A stretch of 64,000 bases of DNA from Ardenticatenaceae bacterium. Its GTDB lineage: Bacteria; Chloroflexota; Anaerolineae; Promineifilales; Promineifilaceae. Location of the stretch: the NCBI GenBank assembly GCA_020634455.1, contig JACKBQ010000002.1, forward strand, positions 248,001-312,000. Direction: 5' to 3'. Position 1 is the first letter of the stretch; each line of letters begins with the position of its first letter. This document shows, in pieces, positions 51,198 to 58,720 of the stretch. Made by a program: the position numbers and the translations under genes. The notes under the pieces were generated by a model. The model had not been told where the DNA came from. It made no database searches and was given only the letters and a program-made list of their open reading frames with translations.

Positions 51198-51782
51198 ATG
51201 AATGATATAGCTGGATACACGTACGGGACAACGGCCGTTGCCAATTCACCCATTTCGCAGGTCGAGTTTGAAAAGCTCAAGGCGACCGTTTTGTTTGGGG
51301 ATGAGGATGTTCGGTATTTGCAGATGGCGGGAGAAGTGCTGGGCGAGCAGGTCGATGAGATTCTTGACCTCTGGTACGGTTTTGTTGGCTCACATCCACA
51401 TCTGCTGGCCTACTTTTCCGACAGCAAAGGCAACGCCCAGCCAGATTATTTGGCAGCGGTGCGGCAGCGGTTTGGGCAATGGATACGGGATTTGTGTGAA
51501 CGGCCGTATGACCAACCGTGGCTCGACTACCAACACGAGATTGCCTTACGCCACCATACCGCCAAGAAAAACAGCACCGATGGCGCTGATTCTGTGCCGA
51601 TTATTCACGCACGTTACCTGATTGCCTTCATTTACCCCATCACCGCTACCATTCGCCAATTTCTAGCCGCCAAAGGGCACAGCAATGAAGACGTCGATAA
51701 GATGCACCAGGCGTGGTTCAAAGCGGTCGTATTGACCGTCACCTTATGGTGTGTGCCCTTCGTTAAAGAAGGTGAGTTTTAA
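51198..51782 (+). CDS. Protoglobin
   Basis: The start is the ATG at 51198 with GGAGG upstream (the frame extends into the DUF2024 gene). 194 residues, all helical: IAGYTYG, VRYLQMAGEVLGEQVDEILDLWYGF, and the probable proximal haem His in YQHEIALRHH, with a C-terminal helix KMHQAWFKAVVLTVTLW. Protoglobins bind O2, CO and NO; as a stand-alone globin it may detoxify or sense NO. The association with the four-Cys MarR regulator and a nearby nitrate-reductase-like operon supports nitrogen-oxide stress (inference). Confidence 0.88.
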   Translation: MNDIAGYTYGTTAVANSPISQVEFEKLKATVLFGDEDVRYLQMAGEVLGEQVDEILDLWYGFVGSHPHLLAYFSDSKGNAQPDYLAAVRQRFGQWIRDLCERPYDQPWLDYQHEIALRHHTAKKNSTDGADSVPIIHARYLIAFIYPITATIRQFLAAKGHSNEDVDKMHQAWFKAVVLTVTLWCVPFVKEGEF

Positions 51783-51810
51783 GTTTAGAGGGTATCGGAA
51801 ATAAGAATCA

Positions 51811-51870
51811 ATCCGCAGATTACACAGATTTTCGCAGATTTATTGCTTTTAATCTGTGTAATCTGCGGAT
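51811..51870. repeat. Perfect 20-bp inverted repeat
   Basis: ATCCGCAGATTACACAGATT (51811-51830) and AATCTGTGTAATCTGCGGAT (51851-51870), 20-nt loop. It lies between the convergent protoglobin and protease genes and can end transcription from both sides. The same ATCCGCAGATTACACAGATT sequence type is known as a dispersed repeat in many environmental genomes. Confidence 0.75.
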
Positions 51871-52022
51871 ATTTATTGATCAGGACTTACGCACTTGCCC
51901 TTACCAGACTACAAAAGTCTCAGACCCAATGAGTGACCGTCTACAAATAGCTTCCCTTTTTTGAGGGTGATGGTCACAGGTAAAGCGCCCATCATTTCCG
52001 TATTTTATTTATGGACGCTCAC

Positions 52023-53573
52023 TTACTCATCAAATACGGTGTCAAGCGGCGGGGTGGCATTGTTGGCGTTGTCAAAACCGATCACGCAGAGCCGGATCGG
52101 CCCGTCATCCCGCTCAATGGTGAGCGGGATACGGCGGTAGCGAAAATAGTCTTCTTCAACAGCGCAGTCGGTCATCTCTGCAGGCCCTATCTTGAACAGG
52201 TAATCTGAAAGCTCTGGGGGCTGGAAGATCAACGACACGTCGATAAAATCCGGCGTCTCCTGAACAGCGATCTGCGGCTCAAGCTGCGGTGGCGTAATGT
52301 CGATTTGGGCGATGGTGACGGTCGGGTAGTCCAGGCTCTGCCAACTGTCACCCACGGCTGCTGATTCCCCCGCCTGCACGCAGAGCAGGTAAAATCCTTC
52401 TTCATCAGGAATGGCATCGTCGATGAGCGGACTGTCGGCCAGGGTGATGGTGGGGCTGTATCCTTCAGCCGAACGACAATCTACCACCCCAGCCGCGCCC
52501 GTCTTGTAGCGATAGAAGGGCAGGGTGCCCGTCAGCGTCGTGGCCCAGGTGAGTGGCGGCTGGCCCAATGGTGAAAGCGAATCAAACGCCAACTGCTCGA
52601 CTGGCGGAAGTGGGCACTCGTTTGTCAAGGAAAACTCGCCTGCTTCATCAAAACAGCTGGCAAGACCGTGAACGGGAATGGCATAGCTGCTGCCTGGGTT
52701 GGGCATTGCCCCATCTGGGGTGATTTCGCACGGCACGCCGAGGTAACAGGGGCTCATGCCCTCAACTGTGGTGTTGATAACGGCCGTTATCACATCATCC
52801 TCCGCTGAAAAGAGCGGTGACCCTGAACTGCCGCCAAAAATATCCTGACAGCTCGTGCGGTAGGTATCATTAAAATGCCACTGAAATTCGATTAAATTTG
52901 CCCGGCCCGTCAGGCGACAGCTCTCCAGGCGCAGAAAAGCCTCCTCCGTTGGCAGCCCACTGGTGGGTATACCAATCACATACACTTCCCTATCATCAGC
53001 CAGCGGCGCATCTGCCAGAGCCAGCGGCTGAACCCCCTGGGCGGTCAGCTCCCCAATCGTGGCATCCAGCTCAATAATGGCTAGGTCTGCTCCCTGCATG
53101 GTGCTGTAAGGAATGCTGCTGATGGGAACATTGATTTGTGCCGCTTGCGTATCGACAAAGTAGTTAAAAATGAGTTCGCCACCAAATTCGGGTAAAACGA
53201 CAACCCCGTTAGCTTGCCACTCGATACAGTGACCGTTGGTCAGCGCATAGGCGGTTGCCGTTTCGTTTGTGCTGGTGGCGATGAAGCTGGCGGTGCAGCT
53301 GCTTGAGCCAAATAAACGGCCGATTCCACGCCACGCACTGCCCTGTCCCTCCCCATTTTGCAACAATGTTGAAGCGCCGCCATTGGGCAAGCTGTCAGCA
53401 GTGGGGGTTGGTTCAATTACGGCCGTTGGTGCCATTGTCGGTGCTACAGTTGGTGCGCTGGTTGGTGTTATGGCCTCGGCTGCGGTTTCCGTTGGAGAAG
53501 GAACAGACGGTTGGCTGCAAGCGACGAAAAGAAACGAGATTAAAAGTAGTGGAAAGGCATATTTTATATTCAT
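52023..53573 (-). CDS. Trypsin-like serine protease lipoprotein
   Basis: 516 residues: signal peptide with lipobox FVAC, Thr/Pro/Ala linker, then a chymotrypsin-fold domain with the triad His in TNGHC, Asp in GADLAIIELD and Ser in GGSSGSPLF. The C-terminal ~200 residues form one or two beta domains (around LPFYRYKTG and PPQLEPQIAVQE), possibly for substrate binding. Surface-anchored. No separate promoter recognised. Confidence 0.88.
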   Translation of the reverse strand: MNIKYAFPLLLISFLFVACSQPSVPSPTETAAEAITPTSAPTVAPTMAPTAVIEPTPTADSLPNGGASTLLQNGEGQGSAWRGIGRLFGSSSCTASFIATSTNETATAYALTNGHCIEWQANGVVVLPEFGGELIFNYFVDTQAAQINVPISSIPYSTMQGADLAIIELDATIGELTAQGVQPLALADAPLADDREVYVIGIPTSGLPTEEAFLRLESCRLTGRANLIEFQWHFNDTYRTSCQDIFGGSSGSPLFSAEDDVITAVINTTVEGMSPCYLGVPCEITPDGAMPNPGSSYAIPVHGLASCFDEAGEFSLTNECPLPPVEQLAFDSLSPLGQPPLTWATTLTGTLPFYRYKTGAAGVVDCRSAEGYSPTITLADSPLIDDAIPDEEGFYLLCVQAGESAAVGDSWQSLDYPTVTIAQIDITPPQLEPQIAVQETPDFIDVSLIFQPPELSDYLFKIGPAEMTDCAVEEDYFRYRRIPLTIERDDGPIRLCVIGFDNANNATPPLDTVFDE

Positions 53574-53620
53574 AATAGGTGTTGTATTTCTATTAGGATT
53601 ACAGTATCACTCTCGAAATA

Positions 53621-55474
53621 TCATTCTCTTGTGGGTGCAAGAAACTCTATATCGGCAATGAGCAGCGCCCCTGTTAGCAACGCTCCAAATTGGAATTCAA
53701 CCGCTTCAATCTGGGATAAGTCTACTGATTCAAACTCAGTCAGAGGGATTCGTATGGATGTTGGATACATCATATACGGATCATATCCATACGCCTCGCT
53801 GGGCGCAGGAACAAACATTGACGGTAAGTCTGGTGAAATATCGACTTGGCTCGTATTTCCAGACGCATCTCGCAGAACCAAGCCAAACGCTTGAGACTCA
53901 CCAATTGCATTTGTTCGCATTAAGTAGTCGGGAACAGCGCGGATATGCAGGCTAGCGTACTCACGTATGTCTTGAAACTGTGGGGGGATGGTGAATGTAA
54001 CCTTATCCGAGCCAAAATACATCATACGCATGTAGCCAAACTGTCCGGGCATGATGATAGGTATGTTGCAAACTTGTCCCGGTAAACAGATGCTTAAGCC
54101 ATTATATGAAGCGTCAACATCACCACCTAATACATTTTGTGTTCGTTCTTCATACTCCGTTGGATACATCAAAACAAGCCGATCATCAAAGGGTATCGTC
54201 AAGGCAGTTTGCACATCTTGCCCAAATAATTCATTGGGGGCAGGGGCTGACCTATCATACAGTGGGCTCGTGCCATCATTAAACACGACATCAAAATAAT
54301 TGGTTGTGAATTGAGTCAGCCACCCCTGTTGATCTTGCGGTGCTAGAAGGTCTGTGGTGAAATCAAAGCATAGGTCATAACCGAAGCGAGCATCGGGAAA
54401 GTCATTCAACGCCTTGTTAAACCCATTATGGTTCGCACGCATTAAACGGATGGAAGCCGCAATTGCGTTCCGCTCAGGATTGAGGCGTGCTGTTTCGTAG
54501 GCAAATTGTGTCCAATATTGGATTTGGTCACCATCACAATCCGGCAATAGGGTGGCAACAAGGAGGTCATCGGGCGTCGTATAATAATCCATTAGCTCTT
54601 CACTCGAACGAAAAACCCACTCTTCTCCTTCAAAATTAGCCGCAGCTGCTACCAAGAGCAAAGCATCAATATCTATTTCTTGTCCCTCATACTCACGGAT
54701 TATAGATAGTGCCGCGCCGCCCCCAGCAGAATGTCCGATTAAGCCTATTTGTGAAAAATCAATTCGTCCTGCCAATGATGTGCCATAAAGTGTGTCCCCG
54801 TCCTCTCTACTTGCGATTTGAAGTGAATTGAGATGAGCATCAACTAACTGCTGCACACGGGTATTAATTGCGCCTGGACCAAAAGAGGTTGTCAACGCCG
54901 CATTTATGTTAATTGCGATGGCGGCATAACCCTGTTGGGCGAGCGCTTCAACTAAATAGTCAAATCCTAGATCAAAGCGTACTTCTGGCATATCTTCTGG
55001 ACAAGGATACGGTTCCATGACAAAATTTCCACAAATGCCGTGCCGTCCATGCAAAATGATGATCAGTGGATGTGCTTGTTCGTCATCAGGTAGACCGATT
55101 ATTCCTTCTAATGGCGATATAATCTCAGCATCGCCTAAGAGGGGTGTGCTTATATCTAACGTTCCCAGATTAAATTCCCTGATTATTGTGCTTGTATTTT
55201 GCCCCTCGCCATCTTGCATCGGCGTTGCCACTGGTTGGGCGGTTGGTTCATTGGTTGCAACCGGTTGCGTTGTTGCGGTTGGGGCAACTGTTGCGGGTTG
55301 GGTTGGGGATACGGCCGTTGCCATTTCTTCAGTCGGCTCGGCGGGGACACTTGTGGCGGTCTGTCCTGCCCCTTCGTCCTCGGATGACTCAGGAGTTGCA
55401 CAAGCCACCAGTACAATCGCCAAAAGCATGGCGAGTAATATAGTAAATCTCTTTTCTAACCGTTGGGTTTTCAT
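53621..55474 (-). CDS. Alpha/beta-hydrolase lipoprotein
   Basis: 617 residues: lipobox LVAC, a ~65-residue Thr/Pro/Ala/Gln linker, then a PAF-acetylhydrolase/chlorophyllase-like fold with LIIILHGRHGICGNF (oxyanion region) and nucleophile Ser in GLIGHSAGGGAAL. His is probably in RANHNGFN. A C-terminal beta domain (from ~residue 440) ends FLAPTRE. Likely a secreted esterase or lipase with an attached binding domain; the substrate is unknown. Confidence 0.82.
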   Translation of the reverse strand: MKTQRLEKRFTILLAMLLAIVLVACATPESSEDEGAGQTATSVPAEPTEEMATAVSPTQPATVAPTATTQPVATNEPTAQPVATPMQDGEGQNTSTIIREFNLGTLDISTPLLGDAEIISPLEGIIGLPDDEQAHPLIIILHGRHGICGNFVMEPYPCPEDMPEVRFDLGFDYLVEALAQQGYAAIAININAALTTSFGPGAINTRVQQLVDAHLNSLQIASREDGDTLYGTSLAGRIDFSQIGLIGHSAGGGAALSIIREYEGQEIDIDALLLVAAAANFEGEEWVFRSSEELMDYYTTPDDLLVATLLPDCDGDQIQYWTQFAYETARLNPERNAIAASIRLMRANHNGFNKALNDFPDARFGYDLCFDFTTDLLAPQDQQGWLTQFTTNYFDVVFNDGTSPLYDRSAPAPNELFGQDVQTALTIPFDDRLVLMYPTEYEERTQNVLGGDVDASYNGLSICLPGQVCNIPIIMPGQFGYMRMMYFGSDKVTFTIPPQFQDIREYASLHIRAVPDYLMRTNAIGESQAFGLVLRDASGNTSQVDISPDLPSMFVPAPSEAYGYDPYMMYPTSIRIPLTEFESVDLSQIEAVEFQFGALLTGALLIADIEFLAPTRE

Positions 55475-55535
55475 TTTTTGTTCTCCACGATAGTTTCATC
55501 CAAGGGCAACACAATCATTTTATTTTCAGGATTGA

Positions 55536-55569
55536 AAACGCCGCGCTCTTATCAGTGAGCGCGGCGTTT
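55536..55569 (-). terminator. Intrinsic terminator of the META lipoprotein gene
   Basis: 13-bp perfect GC-rich stem AAACGCCGCGCTC/GAGCGCGGCGTTT with an 8-nt loop, ending in TTTTC on the minus strand, 26 bp after the stop codon. Confidence 0.85.
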
Positions 55570-55595
55570 AATAAAGTATTGTAATCGAGTATGGC

Positions 55596-56816
55596 CTATT
55601 TTGCCGGGGCAAAAATCATGTTTCCCGCATCAGCGCCTAGATTCAGGACCAGATTACCGTCGCTATCAATCACGTAAGTAACGACCTCGTTCAGGCGTAA
55701 GATAAACAGATTGTAAAGCGACTCGGGGCCACATTCTGCCAGGGTTATCGGACCTGCTTCCAGCGTCAGGCTGCTGCCGCTAGCTGTGTATTGGCCGCCG
55801 CCGCTGTTGCAATCGGCCTGAATAGCGTAAGTGCCGTCGGTTAGTAGTTCCAGAGTATAATTTGCCGGATTGCTCACGGTGATGTCGTTGCTCTCGTCAC
55901 CGCTGGCAGAATCCTCGAACGCTTGCCATTGCCAGATTCCCAGCAGTTGGTCAGAAACGGCCGTTTCCTCATCCATCACCGCTGCCACCTGCATTTCAAT
56001 CACGGTGTTGCCATCTGCATCCAACAGCATCAGCTTGTCGCCATCGAGACGATAGCCGGTCACTGTTTGCAGGGCGGCCAGGAATTCTCCTTCGCGCTCG
56101 TTGCGTGCTTCATCACAGGCCATTGCCGTGATTCCCATCTCACTTAAGGTTAGGGCAGAGCCGTCGATTTCATAGCCGCCAAAGTAGCTGTTACAGCCAG
56201 CCGAGCCGGTCAGTTGCCCATCTTGAAAGACGGCCGTAATTTCCGGATCAATCACACTGCTGGTGATGGCACTTTCTGTCGTCAGGCTCTTCAATACCCA
56301 GTTTGTGCCCTCCAGGTCACTGGTAACTTCGTCAGCGAGGGCAAAAATCATGTTGCCAGCGTCGGCCTTCAGGTTCAGCACCAGGTTACCCTCACTGTTC
56401 AGCATAAAGGTAACGACGTCGCCCAAATGGGCAAGATAGGTATTAGAAAGCGACTCGGGGCCACATTCTGCCAGGGTTATGGGGCCTGGTTCCAGCGTTA
56501 GACTGCTGTCGTCGAGGGTGTATTGGCCGCTGCCGCTATTGCAGTCTGCCTGAATGGTGTAAGTGCCGTCTGCCAGCAGCTCCAGCGTGTAGTTTGCCGG
56601 ATCGTCTACGGTGATGTTGCTGCTCTCGTCCCCATCGGCTGCATCCTCGAGCGCCTGCCACTGCCACACCTGTCCGGAAATGGTCACCGATTCATCCTCT
56701 GAATCAATGGCTGGCTCCGATCCTGCGCCTGCCGTACAGGCTGCACTAAAGATGAGGGCCATCATTATCATGACCATGATCCAAATCTGCTTATTAACTG
56801 TCTTAATATGTCTCAT
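55596..56816 (-). CDS. Lipoprotein with three META-type domains
   Basis: The start is the ATG at 56816 with AAGGAG upstream. 406 residues: signal peptide with lipobox SAAC, then domains I (~45-165), II (~170-280) and III (~290-405). Domain II is a typical META/HslJ domain (LEGTNWVLKSL, GSAGCNSYFGGYEIDGSALTL, MACDEAR). Domains I and III are near-identical to each other (QWQALEDAADGDES against QWQAFEDSASGDES; YTIQADCNSG against YAIQADCNSG) and lie in a 300-bp DNA duplication. HslJ-type domains are linked to heat or antibiotic tolerance; function here unknown. Confidence 0.85.
   Translation of the reverse strand: MRHIKTVNKQIWIMVMIMMALIFSAACTAGAGSEPAIDSEDESVTISGQVWQWQALEDAADGDESSNITVDDPANYTLELLADGTYTIQADCNSGSGQYTLDDSSLTLEPGPITLAECGPESLSNTYLAHLGDVVTFMLNSEGNLVLNLKADAGNMIFALADEVTSDLEGTNWVLKSLTTESAITSSVIDPEITAVFQDGQLTGSAGCNSYFGGYEIDGSALTLSEMGITAMACDEARNEREGEFLAALQTVTGYRLDGDKLMLLDADGNTVIEMQVAAVMDEETAVSDQLLGIWQWQAFEDSASGDESNDITVSNPANYTLELLTDGTYAIQADCNSGGGQYTASGSSLTLEAGPITLAECGPESLYNLFILRLNEVVTYVIDSDGNLVLNLGADAGNMIFAPAK
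55608..56655 (-). repeat. Internal duplication flanking central META domain
   Basis: The DNA at about 55608-55935 and about 56340-56665 is closely similar (e.g. CAGGGTTAT-GGACCTG, GCATCAGCG against GCGTCGGCC contexts, shared CGACTCGGGGCCACATTCTG). It encodes domains I and III of the META lipoprotein, pointing to a recent intragenic duplication. Confidence 0.7.
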
Positions 56817-57000
56817 TTTCAATTCTCCTTGCTGTATCATAGCTTTATTATCGACTTTGTGAATGATTTCTCAAGCCAACATCTCTACAACGATGTCTAG
56901 GGTGAAAAGGTTTCTCAAACTAAGGCTTGGCTGATTTTCGATAGTCCACCCGATCAAATTCATCCATTAACTGCCAGGCCCAACTAAATTTGATCTGTTT

Positions 57001-57096
57001 ATCATATCAGGAGCCAGCTTGCCAGCCGTCGGCAGCGTGTTGATTTTTTGCTCAACAAAAAAGACCACCAGTCGGTGGTCACCTCAACATTTGATG
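57001..57096 (-). promoter_or_regulatory. Terminator/hairpin/promoter-like cassette, copy E
   Basis: Minus strand: ATGTTGAGGT, perfect stem GACCACC/GGTGGTC (57063-57080), T6, GTTGAG...ATCAAC hairpin, CTGCCGACGGC, CTCCTGATATGAT. TGATATGAT fits an extended -10. The nearest downstream gene is the META lipoprotein, 185 bp away, farther than in the other copies. Confidence 0.6.
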
Positions 57097-57135
57097 AGCG
57101 TTGGCATTAGGCGCATAAAAGCCGCCATCATCAAC
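57097..57135 (-). pseudogene. Relic of SDR 3' end
   Basis: The minus strand reads VDDGGFYAPNAN, and the DNA (GATGGCGGCTTTT...GCC...GCCAACGCTCATC) matches the relic beside copy A and the 3' end of the SDR gene at 12493. Together with copy E it forms a ~135-bp block shared with 1042-1185. The rest of the 57136-57218 spacer holds no recognisable gene. Confidence 0.45.
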
Positions 57136-57218
57136 CCTTTCCCTGCTGTTGCTTATTTGTTAACTCAAGTTACGCGCTGACGTAGCACAAAGGTTAACAT
57201 AATTATAAAATTCAGGTC

Positions 57219-57746
57219 ATGGAAAATGCGATGAACTACCAAATCCTCGACCTTTATTCAGACTATTTGTTAAGCTCATTTGGACAAACAACCGCCACTG
57301 GCTTGGCCAGATTGGTTGATGGTGAATTCAGCCATGACCAGATAACGCGGATGCTGGGCAGTGAAAAGCTGACATCTCAGACATGGTGGAAGCGGGTCAA
57401 GCTGCAGGTGCGGCAAATGCAGCGGGAAGATGGCGTCATGATTATTGATGATTCCATTGCCGAGAAACCATTCACTGATGAAAATGACATTATCTGCTGG
57501 CATTATGACCACGCTAAAGGCGTGACTGTTAAGGGCATCAACTTCCTGACCGCTTTGTATGAAGCTCAAGGCATCGCATTGCCTGTCGCCTTCGAGCTAG
57601 TGGCTAAAACAGAAACATACCTTGACCCAAAAACCGGCAAGGAAAAGCGCAAGAGTCCGGAGACCAAGAATGAGCGCTATCGTCGGCTGCTCCAGACGGC
57701 TTGTGATAATCAGATACCGTTCACCTATGTATTCAATGACCGCTGA
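57219..57746 (+). pseudogene. IS4-family transposase, N-terminal part
   Basis: Starts MENAMNYQILDLYSDYLL and carries the first catalytic Asp in MIIDDSIAEKPF and the following ICWHYDHAKGVTVKGINFL, as in IS4/IS701-type transposases. The frame is closed by a stop after YVFNDR at 57746. Relative to family members about 60 codons (including the second Asp region) are missing here; the coding sequence resumes in another frame as LIRQVFTNGDGSTGVRYLV. Confidence 0.8.
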
Positions 57747-58111
57747 TTCGCCAGGTCTTCACAAACGGAGATGGCTCTACCGGCGTGCGTTATCTGGTCA
57801 CCAGTGACTTAACTCTGAATGCCGACCAAATCATAACAATCTACCAAAGACGGTGGAAAGTGGAAGAGTATCATCGGTCACTCAAGCAGAATGTCGCTCT
57901 CACCAAATCGCCGACACGAACCGAGACGACGCAGACTAATCATTTTGTCGCTGCGCTATGGTCGTTTGTCAAAATTGAGTTCTTAAAAGTGCGCACGAAG
58001 AAAAACCATTATCAATTGAAAAGTCAGTTGTATTTATCTGCTTTGCAACAGGCTTTTCAGGAATTGCGGCAGCTTCAGCCCGTTTCTCTGGTTGATGTCG
58101 TTGCTGCGTAA
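57747..58111 (+). pseudogene. IS4-family transposase, C-terminal part
   Basis: The frame has similarity from 57745 (first Met at 57785). It contains the IS4 signature Y-x2-R-x3-E-x6-K in YQRRWKVEEYHRSLK, with the catalytic Glu, and the usual C-terminus LYLSALQQAFQELRQLQ. Separated from the N-terminal part by a deletion with frameshift, so the element is dead. Terminal repeats were not identified. Confidence 0.8.
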
Positions 58112-58126
58112 CATCAGTTAGTAAAA

Positions 58127-58537
58127 ATGCCTCGTCTCGGCCGATGGCTTATCCGCACCGCCTTTATTTACCTCATATTGGGCTTTACTTTTGGGGGGCT
58201 GTTATTGACTCATAAGGGTCTGGCGCTGCATTCGGCTTTATGGGGCTGGCTGCCGGCCCACATTGAATTCTTACTCATGGGCTGGATCGTGCAACTGACG
58301 ATGGGGGTCGCCTTTTGGATATTGCCCCGGTACTGGCAGAAACCGCGTCGGCCCAAAGAAACTTACGCCCAAGTCGCTTATCTTCTCCTTAATCTAGGCA
58401 TCTGGTTGGTGGTGACTGGGACAACTTTCCGCGCCGGGCGCTGGGTCTAGTTGGCCGAGTGCATCGTTGAATTGGGGGCGATTGCTTCTTTTATCCTGCA
58501 CACCTGGAGTCGCATTGTGTCGCGTGAAGGAAGATAA
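58127..58537 (+). pseudogene. Four-helix membrane protein with internal stop
   Basis: The frame from 58127 reads MPRLGRWLIRTAFIYLIL with helices containing LWGWLPAHIEFLLMGW and VQLTMGVAFWILPRYW, then TAG at 58448-58450, after which the same frame continues with a fourth helix (LAECIVELGAIASFILHTW) to TAA at 58535-58537. The His in LPAHIEF and the pattern recall haem-copper-oxidase-I-like or NnrS-like proteins, but no family can be fixed. It lies 15 bp after a dead transposase, so decay is plausible. Confidence 0.55.
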
Positions 58538-58720
58538 AATTAATCATGGGGACATGTCATGTGTCTCAGTGGTCAAATCTTTTGCGATACAATGATATAA
58601 CGATATATTTCATCCATTTTAAAGTGAGATTTGTGACTATGTCTTACGTTACTAGGTGAGTTTATCCGCAGAAGAAAAACCTACCATCCTGTTAACGGCC
58701 GGATTGGAAAGGGACTGCTT

